Shown here: positions 7,833 through 16,639 of the stretch, piece by piece
How the letters are laid out: each line of letters begins with the position of its first letter
Numbering within the stretch: position 1 is the stretch's first letter
Origin: Gemmatimonadota bacterium
GTDB lineage: Bacteria; Gemmatimonadota; Gemmatimonadetes; Longimicrobiales; RSA9
Reading direction: 5' to 3'
NCBI GenBank assembly: GCA_039715185.1
Contig: JBDLIA010000020.1
Location: forward strand, 1-44,316
DNA: 44,316 nucleotides
Made by a program: the position numbers and the translations under genes
Notes under the pieces: model-generated
Databases searched by the model: none
What the model saw: the letters and a program-made list of their open reading frames with translations, nothing else
What the model was told of the DNA's origin: nothing

Positions 7833-8444
7833 TCAATGGCCGCGACGGCTTTGCCGATCGTTCTCCAGTCGGTCCAACTGCCTCTGGGCCATCCGCCGCG
7901 CTAGGGCACTTGGCCCCCTCGCCGCCGCGATTCGAAAGAAATCCTCATAAGCCTCGCGTTGGCGCCTTGGATCGACGTCAAGGTTCTTCTTTACATGAAA
8001 GCGTCCCTGGCGGAGAGAAACGCTCTGGCGCTCGAACACAGCGCGCGCCAGCCTCTCGGCCTGCATCGCGACATCGCTGAGCGGACCAGAGACACTCACC
8101 TCCAAGAATTCCACATGAGTGCCATTCTGTGACGAACGCAGCACTGCCTGTGGGTCTTCGTCGAGCTCCTGAAGATCCGCAATCAACTCCGCCCACTGCT
8201 CGTCGCTCCACTGGGCTCGAGGGACGGCCAAGAGTATTACATTCTCCTCTGGGCTGTCCGGCTTGCGAAATTGGGTGAACTTTCCGCTACGCTTCTCAGA
8301 GATGACCAAGAAGGCGCCAGGGAATGACACAGCCAGGGCTGGCACGGAGGCCAACGCGTCGTTCAGACCTCTGTGTCTACGACGAGTCAGAAGCAAAGTC
8401 CCCATGCCAAGGGCCACGACTGACAGCATTTGTAACAGCGTCAT
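7833..8444 (-). CDS. Putative membrane-anchored immunity protein for the adjacent Rhs toxin
   Basis: 203 residues from an ATG at 8444 with a strong GGAGG ribosome site. One N-terminal hydrophobic segment (LLQMLSVVALGMGTLLL) is followed by RRRHRG, so the bulk probably faces the cytoplasm. The rest is soluble and charged, with no family I recognise. It starts 38 bp after the stop of the Rhs gene on the same strand. In Rhs/CDI loci that position is usually taken by the cognate immunity gene. The function is therefore inferred only from position, size and lack of recognisable homology; a membrane anchor is compatible with blocking a toxin at or near the membrane. It could also be an unrelated cargo gene. 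Confidence 0.55.
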   Translation of the reverse strand: MTLLQMLSVVALGMGTLLLTRRRHRGLNDALASVPALAVSFPGAFLVISEKRSGKFTQFRKPDSPEENVILLAVPRAQWSDEQWAELIADLQELDEDPQAVLRSSQNGTHVEFLEVSVSGPLSDVAMQAERLARAVFERQSVSLRQGRFHVKKNLDVDPRRQREAYEDFFRIAAARGPSALARRMAQRQLDRLENDRQSRRGH

Positions 8445-8482
8445 TTTCCTCCTCTCGCTCCAACCAGCGATCAGCGAGGCCG

Positions 8483-11400
8483 TCAGCTGCCCTTCTTGAG
8501 AAACGAGGCGGTCAGCACTCCAAGGGCACGACCCAATCCTGCGGTGAATCCAGTAGGTCTACCACTCGCTGGATTATCCGGGCCGCTTGCCAACCCAATC
8601 GCGAACTCAGAGGCAAAGACATCAGGGTTGAAGTCCCGTCGGATTCTTGCGCCTATCGCTGACAACGAATTTGCGCCAAAACTCTCGAATTGGCCATTCG
8701 TTGGGTTGAATGGCTGCAGCCTGCCCCCGGCTCCTCGCTTGAGCGGTCGCAAGATCCCGCTAGTGGCGCGACTCGCTATACGTCCTGCTCTGGCTGCTCT
8801 GCCGATAGGCACGAGTGAAACCGCGGCCACTGCGGTTCCGACCGCGTCTCGTTCGCTCGCGGCGCCGAGCAAGGCGTTTACGCCAGCTGCCTCCGAGAGG
8901 CCGTTGAGGGCTGCGGCCCCGTTAAGCATGACACTACCGAAGAAGCCGCCGCGAATCGCACCCCTGTTGGCGATTTCTTGGAGCGCGCAATCGGGGAAAG
9001 GAACGCAGAGCCCGAAGGGATCGATGAACGATGCCGGGTTGTTTCCTCCGTAGTTGTAGAGGTTGATGCCGCCGCCGAAGCCGATCGGATCCTCTTGAGT
9101 GAATTTGCCCGTCTGGGAGTTGTAGAACCGGTTGCGGAAGAACGAGAGCGAGACGCCGCCGATACCCGAGGCGTCGGAGGTCGAGCGAGAGAGCCCGAAG
9201 CCTCGGCTGTCGGCGACAGCGCCCGACTCGCTCCCGAACGCGGCGAAAACACCACCCACCCCCCCTGGATCTGCACAGTCGTCGCCATCGGCGTTTTGGA
9301 AATCGAACAGTCGGCCGCCGTGGGTAACGTAGAAATAGGCGAATTCACCGTCACAACTGTACGAGTCCAGCGGGTCCAGGAACAACGGATCATCTGTCCC
9401 GGGCCCGGGAGTGAAGTGGCCGCCGCCCTGGCCGTCGCCGTAGAAGGCGACGTTGTCTCCATCGAAGATGACTCGAGTCGTGCCGATTCCGCCGTTGATG
9501 GTGTCGGTCAAACCGATGCCGACCCGCCTACCGAAGGGATCGTAGCGAAACCGCTTCTCGAGAGGGAAGGCCGCGGTGAGCTGTCCCGCGGCGTTGTAGT
9601 ACCTGGCGAAGTTGCTGGCGTTGACGCCGATCCCATCCAGGTGACGCACCTCGTTTCCGTTCTTGTCGTGCGTGTACTGGTCAAGGGCCGTACCCGTGGG
9701 TGACTGAATCTCGACCGTCATGTTGCCAAGCAGATCGACCACGTGCACCGTTGAGTCGCCACCGCCGATCCCTGTCCGATTTCCCGCGGCATCGTAGTGG
9801 AAGCGGTTGGGCGTAGTCGTCGAGTTCTGCGTAACGTCCACATGGGTTACTGCATCGCGCCCATTGTACTGGCTTACGGTGAGGTCGAATCCGCTGGTGG
9901 TAACCCGACGCTCGCCGTGATCCTCTTCTCGGATCAGGTTCCCGTCCCGATCGTAGGTATACCGTTGGTCAACTGGGTCCTCTAACTGTTGCGTGTGTGT
10001 TGAGTGAACCCGCCCGAGTCTCCCGTTCGCGTCGTAGTGGAAGTCGGTAGTGGAACCTGAGGAGTAGGCAAGCTGGTGCTTCCTGCCGAGTCCATCCCAC
10101 GCGAAGGTCGCCGATGGGCCAAGGGCGCCAGATACGGTCGAGAGCTCGTTCCCGGCCCCGTACGTGTAGGTGACCGTTCGCACGATTGATGTTGGCTGGT
10201 ATGGCCACGTCCATGACGCGCGATTCCCGGCCAGGTCGTAAGTGTAATCCTGCGTGTAGGAGGCGTTGGCGGCCCAGTCGGTGAGGTTCTGCACCTCTTT
10301 TGTAAGCAGTCCGCGGGAGTTGTAGGTCCTGACGACCTGGCTGGTCGCGTTCTCAGCAAGCTTCACACGCCCTGCAACGTCGTATTGCCACGTGATCGTA
10401 TCGCCCACGACTAGCGTGTCGCCGATCTGCATTGGGTTAAAGGACCAGGGGCTTTCCATAAGATCCCTATAGAGATCCAGTTCCGCCTGGTCGTCGACCA
10501 TGATCTGGCCGAGGATGCGGTTGATCGGGCGATTCATCGCGTCGTACTGCGTGGTGATCGTGTCGCCCTGGCGATCCTTCTGCCAGACTACATTTCCGGA
10601 GACATCGTGGCGCGTGAGCGCGGTGTAGCCCCGGGAGTCGCGCATGAGAGTGTCGCGCTCGAGTTCGTCGAACTCCCATTCCCTGGTGAGCCCTCGCGGA
10701 TCTGTGACTCTCGTGGCGTTGTCGGCTCCGTCGTAATCGGTGGCAGTCGTGAACTTCTGCGCGCCCTCCCACTGCTCTACGTGCGTACGTCGGTTGCGGA
10801 GGTCGTACTGGAACGTCTGTCTTCTGCCCTCGGCGCTCAGCACCTCCTTGACGTTGCCGTACGCGTCCCGGCTGACGATGTCGGTCGAGTCGCTAGTGGG
10901 CGAGATCGTCCTCTTGAGATTCCGATTCCCGCCGTACTCGAACGTCGTCGTGAGATTCTGCGTGCTTGTCGTGTTTGTGGCCGGGTTGTAGACCTCCACC
11001 GACTCCTCGGTAATCGTCTTGACCTGGCCCTGCTCGTAGGTGAAGCGCGTGACGTGACCGTTCGCGGTGGTCGCAGTCTCGGGCGTACCGTCAGCGTTGT
11101 AGCTGAAGAGAGTTGTATCGGCGGCTGCGGAGTCGCCACGCGGGCGAATGACCCGGCTTGGTTTCTCAGGTGCGTCGGCATCAGCGTAGTCGTAGTGCAC
11201 CGAGTCCGCGCCGCTCAGGTTGGCAAGGTCTTGCGTCATCTCAAGCCTGGCCGATGTGTCCCAACGCTGGCGGATCTGAGTCCCGTCCGGCTCGTTGATC
11301 GCTGTGACCAGCAGCGGGTGGGTCAGATCATAGGCGACGGTCGTCTCGTTCCCGGCAGCGTCACGGATCTTGGTGAGTGATCCAAACCGATTCACCCAGA

Positions 11401-13099
11401 ACACGGCCGAGTCGCCGACCGTCGTGCGCGGCCCGTCAATCACGATGTTAGTCCGGGCCGCAGAAGCGACAGCGTTGCCTGCCGTAAGTTGGGCAAGGCC
11501 CCGTGACTCGATGGGCTTGTAAGTGAGGACGGCCGTACCACTGCCGGTTGCTGGCAGCGTGACCGTGCTGAGGAGGAGTGTTTCGCCGTGGTAGGCATAG
11601 GTGGTTGTGGCGCCACGGGGCGAGCGCCGACTGGTCAGACGCCGGAGGCCACCCGTTTCATAGCCTAGCACGACCTCTTCGCCTATCCACAGCCCGACAG
11701 GGAGAATCGTCAGCAGCAGTTTCTCACTGCTCACGTTCGTATTCAGACGCCGGCCCGCGGGGTCGTCGATGAAAGCAAGCCCGTGAACGCCGTAGACAAA
11801 GTCGTAGGTCAGATTCGCGGCCCATGGCGCGATCCGGACCTGTGTCAGCCCCGCGCCGAGCGTCGTGTTCTGGTAGGTGTGGCCGACGACGTTGCCGACC
11901 CGGTCCGTCACGTAGACCTGCTGGCCGTACTGGTTGAAGTAGACGTTTGTGCCGTCCTGCAACCTCCGCTCGTACAGCCACACCTGGGCGGTGACGTCGG
12001 GGCTCGGATCGTCGAGTTGCTTCCACTCGATCGTGTCCTGGAATGCGCCGGCCGGTGCACGCCACAGGTTCGGCCCGATCGGGATGTAGGCCGCGGCGCT
12101 TCCGTCACCTTCGACCAGCAGCAGCGTGTCGGCGAGCACGCTCGTGTAGAGCTCGCTCACGCCGGCGATCCACCAGCCGGCTCCGTAGGGGCTCTGCGAG
12201 CGGTCAACCGTAATGAACTTGCTCTTGAACACGGCCGTCGCAAACGGCTCGGTGCCGTAGTAGTTGACTACGTTCAGGTCGTAGTCGTGTATGCCCGTGC
12301 CAAGCGCGCCCGCGTCGTAGGGCATCGAGAAGCGGCTCTTCGCAGCCGAAGATAGGCCCGCGCCCTGGAAGGAGCGGGTCTCGGTCACCTGTCCGACCTT
12401 GACGCTCGTGCGGAAGCTGTCGGGTACGGAGATGCCGTCCAGCCACACGTCGCCCATCACGACGGGCCGTGGGCTCGCGGTCGCGCTGTTGTAGAGCAAC
12501 GTTAGTGTGCGGTCCCGGTCGAGCGACTTGAACGCTGGCATGGAGTGCGTCACGAGCAGGTTTCCGCACTGAAAGGCGCCGGCCGGGCCGGCTCCGCTCG
12601 TCACGCACGCGCTCCGCTCGATCAGCTCCGTGGGGTTAACGGTCGCGTCGAGCGAGAGCGGTCCGTGCGCGACCACCAGCACGTTGTGGGAATCGGAGGT
12701 CGAGTGGCCGTTGTCGGTCGCGGTCAGGGTCAGAAGACCTGTGCCCGCTGTGCCCACGTCGAAGGTCACCGTTACGGTACGAAAGGCCTCGGGGAAGATC
12801 GTGAAGGAGCTCGGAGCGCTGCAGTTCGAGACCGGACCGGTGCCGCTACAGCTCAGCGAGACCGTGATCTTATTGGGATCGTCGTTGAAGATCCGGAACT
12901 GCGCCGTGTGGCCTGTAGTGTTCTCCTGCAACTGGCCCACCGACCCCCACCGGATCACCTCGAAGTGGTTGCGTGACGCGGCCTCCTCAGGCGGGGCCTC
13001 GCTCGCCCCGACCGAACTTGCCGCGGGCGGTGTGGCGGAAACCAAGCGGAGGGGCGTGAACAGCGAGGCCAGCAGGACCAACGCGAACCGGGTAGCCAC
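8483..13099 (-). CDS. Secreted Rhs/YD-repeat protein with variable C-terminal (putative toxin) domain
   Basis: 1538 residues. A Sec signal peptide (about 1-22, ending LRLVSA) is followed by an Ig-like domain (about 45-150) and a region rich in beta strands. A long array of YD/RHS repeats comes next (for example YDANGRLGRVHS, YDRDGNLIREE, FRYDPFGRRVG). The hallmark RHS core is RFYNSQTGKFTQEDPIGF, LYNYGGNNPASFIDPFGL, near residues 1320-1364. About 174 residues follow DPFGL (8486-9007). They include a hydrophobic Gly/Ala-rich linker, then a short tail with GAGGRLQPFNPTNGQFES that I cannot assign to a toxin family. RHS repeats form a shell that encapsulates the C-terminal effector in characterised proteins. 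It lies in the island next to a putative immunity gene, which supports an interbacterial toxin; a structural surface role is the alternative. Confidence 0.9.
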   Translation of the reverse strand: MATRFALVLLASLFTPLRLVSATPPAASSVGASEAPPEEAASRNHFEVIRWGSVGQLQENTTGHTAQFRIFNDDPNKITVSLSCSGTGPVSNCSAPSSFTIFPEAFRTVTVTFDVGTAGTGLLTLTATDNGHSTSDSHNVLVVAHGPLSLDATVNPTELIERSACVTSGAGPAGAFQCGNLLVTHSMPAFKSLDRDRTLTLLYNSATASPRPVVMGDVWLDGISVPDSFRTSVKVGQVTETRSFQGAGLSSAAKSRFSMPYDAGALGTGIHDYDLNVVNYYGTEPFATAVFKSKFITVDRSQSPYGAGWWIAGVSELYTSVLADTLLLVEGDGSAAAYIPIGPNLWRAPAGAFQDTIEWKQLDDPSPDVTAQVWLYERRLQDGTNVYFNQYGQQVYVTDRVGNVVGHTYQNTTLGAGLTQVRIAPWAANLTYDFVYGVHGLAFIDDPAGRRLNTNVSSEKLLLTILPVGLWIGEEVVLGYETGGLRRLTSRRSPRGATTTYAYHGETLLLSTVTLPATGSGTAVLTYKPIESRGLAQLTAGNAVASAARTNIVIDGPRTTVGDSAVFWVNRFGSLTKIRDAAGNETTVAYDLTHPLLVTAINEPDGTQIRQRWDTSARLEMTQDLANLSGADSVHYDYADADAPEKPSRVIRPRGDSAAADTTLFSYNADGTPETATTANGHVTRFTYEQGQVKTITEESVEVYNPATNTTSTQNLTTTFEYGGNRNLKRTISPTSDSTDIVSRDAYGNVKEVLSAEGRRQTFQYDLRNRRTHVEQWEGAQKFTTATDYDGADNATRVTDPRGLTREWEFDELERDTLMRDSRGYTALTRHDVSGNVVWQKDRQGDTITTQYDAMNRPINRILGQIMVDDQAELDLYRDLMESPWSFNPMQIGDTLVVGDTITWQYDVAGRVKLAENATSQVVRTYNSRGLLTKEVQNLTDWAANASYTQDYTYDLAGNRASWTWPYQPTSIVRTVTYTYGAGNELSTVSGALGPSATFAWDGLGRKHQLAYSSGSTTDFHYDANGRLGRVHSTHTQQLEDPVDQRYTYDRDGNLIREEDHGERRVTTSGFDLTVSQYNGRDAVTHVDVTQNSTTTPNRFHYDAAGNRTGIGGGDSTVHVVDLLGNMTVEIQSPTGTALDQYTHDKNGNEVRHLDGIGVNASNFARYYNAAGQLTAAFPLEKRFRYDPFGRRVGIGLTDTINGGIGTTRVIFDGDNVAFYGDGQGGGHFTPGPGTDDPLFLDPLDSYSCDGEFAYFYVTHGGRLFDFQNADGDDCADPGGVGGVFAAFGSESGAVADSRGFGLSRSTSDASGIGGVSLSFFRNRFYNSQTGKFTQEDPIGFGGGINLYNYGGNNPASFIDPFGLCVPFPDCALQEIANRGAIRGGFFGSVMLNGAAALNGLSEAAGVNALLGAASERDAVGTAVAAVSLVPIGRAARAGRIASRATSGILRPLKRGAGGRLQPFNPTNGQFESFGANSLSAIGARIRRDFNPDVFASEFAIGLASGPDNPASGRPTGFTAGLGRALGVLTASFLKKGS

Positions 13100-13606
13100 G
13101 GGAGGGCTCCTTCAGTGCAGGTGGACCGGGCGACACGCGCGTGCGCGGGCATCGCCCTTCTTCGCTCCACCTACTTATCTATTGGGGAGGAACCACTCGG
13201 AGTGAGGACCGATCGTACCAAGAAGTCGACCTAGCGTCCGCGGAAGATCTTCCGGCCCGAGAAAAGCCACCGGCCCAGGTTGAAGAGTCCGGGGGCTAGG
13301 GTGTTAGGGGTGCCAGGGCGCGGCCATGGCTGCGGGGGACCGGGCGCTAGCTAGGTGAGATCTTGAAGTGCCAGCGGCGCGGGGCCAAGGGGAGCGTCAG
13401 GTGGGGTTGTGGTGTCGGGAGCTGGAGCCGACAGGTTGAGTTGACCCGGAAACTGCCGAGAGGGCCAGTTTGAGAAACCGCCAAAGACCACTCATCAAGT
13501 ACCCATCAAGTACCCATCAAGAAGAGAGAGGCCCTCTCAAAGCCTTGCGCAGAGTAGCTTTCACCTCTGGTCGATCAGCAGTCCGGCCTCCAAGCGAAGT
13601 CACCCA
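13100..13606. other. Intergenic region upstream of the Rhs gene
   Basis: About 500 bp without a supported gene. It holds the Rhs promoter region and a short array of CATCAAGTACC repeats (13491-13525). Another CCCATCAAG overlaps the end of the AlbA_2 pseudogene (13603-13611). No RNA gene or inverted-repeat element was recognised. Confidence 0.5.
13491..13525. repeat. Short tandem 11-bp repeats (CATCAAGTACC)
   Basis: Three near-identical units in a row, with a fourth related CCCATCAAG about 100 bp downstream at the end of the AlbA_2 pseudogene. The size would suit iterons or an operator, but no replication gene is intact here. They may instead be scars of tandem duplication of the pseudogene's last bases. 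Confidence 0.5.
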
Positions 13607-14677
13607 TCAAGAACCCGGTGCAAAGGCCCAGAAGGGCGCGTACTTCATCATCTTCGGGGGAGCTTCGGCATCGTGTGGCTGGATTGCACCGACCTTAACT
13701 GCTTCCTTGATCAGCCTCGATGCAGTCGCGCTGTTTCTCTTGGCGATCCCGAATCTCTTCCGAACCGAGGAGTTCGTGAGGTAGTCCCGCTGCACGTACT
13801 TCAGACAAGCGTGGAGGTAGCACGCACGCACCCTGTCTTCTGGGGCCATAGCTGACAGCGGACGCGGCGCGAGGAGCACAACTCGAGTGTTGTCTCCCGC
13901 TTGTTCGAAGATCGGGGCCGGCAACTGATACAACTCTGTTTGGAACACGATCTTGCGATCTGTTACCCATGTCCCTTCACTCACCCGTTACTCATGTCCC
14001 TTCATCGGACCATCAGGTCTTCAAACCCTGCGGCGTAACCCCCCGGTGCGACGTACTCTCTGATAGCGTTGACGCGACTTCGGCCCTTGTATTCGATCAC
14101 TCGGACGGCCTTGCGGCGAAGGGTCGGAAACGCCGACAGATCCTTGGCGAAGAGTACGCCACCAAGACTGGTGATACGCCAGCGTCCTGAGTCGGGCGCG
14201 ATCAAAGCATCTCGCTGAAGCGCGGGAGCTATCTGCGCTGGCCCTTCAGGCACTGGGAGCCCCAAGAGTTCGAAGTATGCGTCAGAATCGAGGAGTTGGA
14301 TGACTTCGCTGGGATCCAGTGGCTCAGACGCAACACCTACTTCGAAAGGCGCCTCGTCAAACTGTCGCCAGAGCTGCCCCTCCAGCTGCGGGTGGTCTTT
14401 CAGCTTTTTCTTGTAGGATCCAACACGTATGAAGGCCACGTTCTTGAAGCGTGTTGGATGTCGAAACGCACGTTCAATCTTTAGAACGACCACCGGCATC
14501 CCGCCGACAGGCACGGTACGCGTTATGTCTCCCCGCAAGGGTAGCCGAGTTCGAGAGAGACGATACGTATTCGCCGATGGCCTCTGGGTCGTCCAAGTTC
14601 GTCTTGAACTCAACCCAGCCGGTCTCGTTCGGAAGCGTACGAAGCTGATGCACCAATTCTATCGCCGTCTCGGTCAA
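13607..14677 (-). pseudogene. AlbA_2 (Schlafen-type) domain putative DNA-binding/ATP-binding protein, broken
   Basis: Three segments in different frames read like one protein of the AlbA_2 regulator family. The N-terminal part (14677 to about 14500) has LVHQLRTLPNETGWVEFK, YVSSLSNSATLAG. The middle (about 14550-14002) has FKNVAFIRVGSYKKKLKDH, ITSLGGVLFAKDLSAFPTL, RVIEYKGRSR and ends at a stop after GYAAGFEDLMVR. The C-terminal part (13984-13607) has VVLLAPRPLSAMAPEDRVRA, CYLHACLKYVQRDYLTNSSV, IKEAVKVGAIQPHD. The middle region that usually links the last two parts is missing (my estimate is about 100 residues), and the N-terminal junction is a frameshift. The TTG start overlaps the stop of the HicB-like gene by four bases (TTGA), so it was the last gene of the operon. 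Confidence 0.75.
13962..14005. repeat. 19-bp direct repeat at the deletion junction of the AlbA_2 pseudogene
   Basis: GTTACCCATGTCCCTTCAC (13962-13980) and GTTACTCATGTCCCTTCAT (13987-14005) differ at two positions and lie exactly between the middle and C-terminal parts of the broken gene. They look like a scar of the event that removed the intervening codons. Confidence 0.6.
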
Positions 14678-15288
14678 GGGCTGTCCTTTTGCGCCAGCGA
14701 GTTCTCCGGCGGCTCCGGCTCGACGCCGTCCTCCGCGCACATCTCGAGGTAGACCCTCATCGACTCAGCCATCTCGTCGACCAACTTTTCCGGGTCCTTG
14801 CTGACGAAGGTGATGACCGCCTTCGGGAGGAGGACGTGGCCGTGGAAGTGGCCCGCGCCGTCGTCCCAGCAGAACTCGCCCTTGTAGCCCTCCCACTCGA
14901 TCGGGAGCCAAGCCGTCAGGGTCCGGACATCGTTAGTCTCCTTCGCTGCCAGGAGCGCAAGGGCCTTCTGCTCATCTGAGAGACGGGTCCACAGGTCCGG
15001 CGTGGTGCCCCAGGTGTACTCGTTCGAGTCGAGGATGAAGAAGAGCACCGTCCAGGCGGGCGCGGGCTCTTTGCTCAGCCCAACCCTCCCCCAGCCGACG
15101 TTCCACTCGTTGCCCTTCGAGTCGACGTAGGTCTCATCGTAGCCCTTGGGCCGGATGCCGAGCCGGCGACGGATCCGCCTGAGGCTGCGGATCTCTGTTC
15201 GGAGAATCTCGGTGCGCACCTCCGCACGCCGCCTCCGCTCGGGCGACATCTTTGCCTTGATCTCCGACCAGGGGTGGTGGCCGGTCAT
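14674..15288 (-). CDS. HicB-like domain protein in a toxin-antitoxin-like operon
   Basis: 204 residues from an ATG at 15288 overlapping the previous gene by four bases (ATGA). The N-terminus (MTGHHPWSEIKAKMSPERRR) resembles the pre-HTH leader found in many XRE/HigA antitoxins, but no helix-turn-helix follows. The C-terminal 60 residues (GEFCWDDGAGHFHGHVLLPK, then a DEMAESMRVYLEMCAEDGVEPEPP segment) match the HicB pattern of strand-strand-helix and a 'YLxxCAExGxEPExP' end. The middle section (LFFILDSNEYTWGTTPDLW) is not recognised. In HicAB systems HicB neutralises the RNA-cleaving HicA; no HicA is adjacent. The gene upstream encodes a GNAT enzyme, so a GNAT plus antitoxin-like pairing is possible. 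Confidence 0.6.
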   Translation of the reverse strand: MTGHHPWSEIKAKMSPERRRRAEVRTEILRTEIRSLRRIRRRLGIRPKGYDETYVDSKGNEWNVGWGRVGLSKEPAPAWTVLFFILDSNEYTWGTTPDLWTRLSDEQKALALLAAKETNDVRTLTAWLPIEWEGYKGEFCWDDGAGHFHGHVLLPKAVITFVSKDPEKLVDEMAESMRVYLEMCAEDGVEPEPPENSLAQKDSP

Positions 15289-16082
15289 CGCACGCCGATC
15301 GGGTCCAGGCCGCGGAAGCGCAGAGGCTCAGGCGGCGCCACATGCTCGTTCAGGCTCACGTACATGACGACCGGCTCCTTCGCCGTGATGCGCTCGCGCG
15401 GCAGCGCCCTCCTGAAGCCCAGGCGCTGGTAGTAGCGGACCAGGTTCCTGACGGCGCCCTCGCTCCGGAGCGGTGTCGCGTCGTCGAACGGGTTGTGCAT
15501 CGGATACGCCGCCAAAGCAGCAACGTCGCCCATCCCCGAGAACCGATCGAGGATCGCGTGCGCGAGGAGCCGGGCCCCGACCCACTGGTGCCGGAAGGTC
15601 GGGTGCACCGCGATTCGGTCCACCACGATCAGGCGGTTCCATAGCCCCAGGCCGCCGAGGCCCCGCCGCTTTCTCAGCCGGTCGATCGCGTACCCGATCT
15701 GCGCGCCGACACTGCTCGTCGCGTCCAGCATGTACCACCAGTTCGCGCGAATGCTGTCGCGCAGCCAGTCCGGGTAGACGTAGACGACGCAGGCGGCGAC
15801 GGCGAGGTCGCCGCTCGTTTCGAAACGTTTCTCGGTGAACGGCGTGACGCGCTGCTCGAGGTCGGCCGTGTCGCCCTTCCAGATATCGCCGCCGACGACG
15901 CACGTGTAGGTGAACGTGCGCGGGTGCCCGTCCAGCTCCTCGCCGAAGTCACCGAACCCGAACCCGCCGGGCAGGTCCGCGGCGATCTGCACGATCGGCT
16001 TGGCCTCCAGGGTAGAGCCGTCGGCCAGCAGAACCTGCAGGTCCGAGCCGGGGAGCTCGAGGGGGGCAGGGCGGGGGGTCAT
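15285..16082 (-). CDS. GNAT-family N-acetyltransferase
   Basis: 265 residues from an ATG at 16082, coupled by ATGA overlaps to both neighbours. The GNAT core lies in the C-terminal half. RLIVVDRIAVHPTFRHQWVG, followed by ARLLAHAIL, is the beta4-alpha3 acetyl-CoA binding segment with a somewhat degenerate Q/R-x-x-G-x-A loop, and NLVRYYQRLGFRRALPRE is the C-terminal motif. The first 95 residues are an extra domain without recognised similarity. GNAT proteins transfer acetyl groups to amines. In accessory operons they can be tRNA-acetylating toxins, but those are usually about 160-180 residues with an RHH partner, so a modification or defence role is equally possible. Confidence 0.8.
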   Translation of the reverse strand: MTPRPAPLELPGSDLQVLLADGSTLEAKPIVQIAADLPGGFGFGDFGEELDGHPRTFTYTCVVGGDIWKGDTADLEQRVTPFTEKRFETSGDLAVAACVVYVYPDWLRDSIRANWWYMLDATSSVGAQIGYAIDRLRKRRGLGGLGLWNRLIVVDRIAVHPTFRHQWVGARLLAHAILDRFSGMGDVAALAAYPMHNPFDDATPLRSEGAVRNLVRYYQRLGFRRALPRERITAKEPVVMYVSLNEHVAPPEPLRFRGLDPIGVR

Positions 16083-16411
16083 ACGAGCGGCGTCAACGGC
16101 AGGTAGCGCACGCCGGACTCAACGGACCGTAGCCCATTCAGGTACAGCGCGTGTTTCAGAACACGCTCCCGCTGCTCCTGCGACAGCTCGCCCCAGGGGG
16201 CCAGCGAAGTGGTCCACGTCCCTGCACCTGCCGCGTCCTTGCAGATGAGCACGCGTCGGAGGGGCGGGACACCGTAGGTCGAAGCTCCGCCCCACTCCTC
16301 AGAAACCATCCAGTCCATGAACATCATGATCACGCTCCTGTTGAAGACGTTCTGCCCTCGGATCAATGATCGCGTGAGACGCGCAACGTCTTCAACCACA
16401 ACTACCAGCAT
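16079..16411 (-). CDS. Hypothetical protein, first gene of the GNAT operon
   Basis: 110 residues from an ATG at 16411, ending in an ATGA overlap with the GNAT gene. No signal peptide is evident: the LVVVVED stretch at the N-terminus is too short to span a membrane and looks like a buried strand. A charged C-terminal half contains LSQEQRERVLKHALYLNGLRS, probably helical. I do not recognise the family. An internal start at Met 29 or 30 cannot be excluded. It is the lead gene of a four-gene set that appears to be translated as one unit. Two tandem TACGGGATT repeats lie 26 bp upstream of the start. Confidence 0.6.
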   Translation of the reverse strand: MLVVVVEDVARLTRSLIRGQNVFNRSVIMMFMDWMVSEEWGGASTYGVPPLRRVLICKDAAGAGTWTTSLAPWGELSQEQRERVLKHALYLNGLRSVESGVRYLPLTPLV

Positions 16412-16436
16412 CGACGTGCCGCTTGTGGCTTAACGG

Positions 16437-16454
16437 TACGGGATTTACGGGATT
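16437..16454. repeat. Tandem 9-bp repeat upstream of the GNAT operon
   Basis: TACGGGATT occurs twice head-to-tail, 26-43 bp upstream of the first start codon of the operon. The position fits an operator for autoregulation, as is common in toxin-antitoxin operons. No protein partner is known. Confidence 0.4.
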
Positions 16455-16639
16455 TGGCATGGCGGCGAAAAAGTCCAAAACCCCCCAATGAGACCACCAA
16501 GCCACGAGAAAACACTGGATTTCGACGGCGTATTCCTATACCATTGGCCTAGCACCGTTGTAGTAAGCGCGGCCGGCGATAAGAGCCCCTGGGCTCTGCC
16601 AGACCTTCGGGGACGGCTAGTCGGCCGCAACTACATCTA

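Noticed and set aside
13491-13525. CRISPR array or plasmid iterons
   Set aside because: The 11-bp units are contiguous without spacers and too few, and there is no Cas or intact replication initiator nearby.
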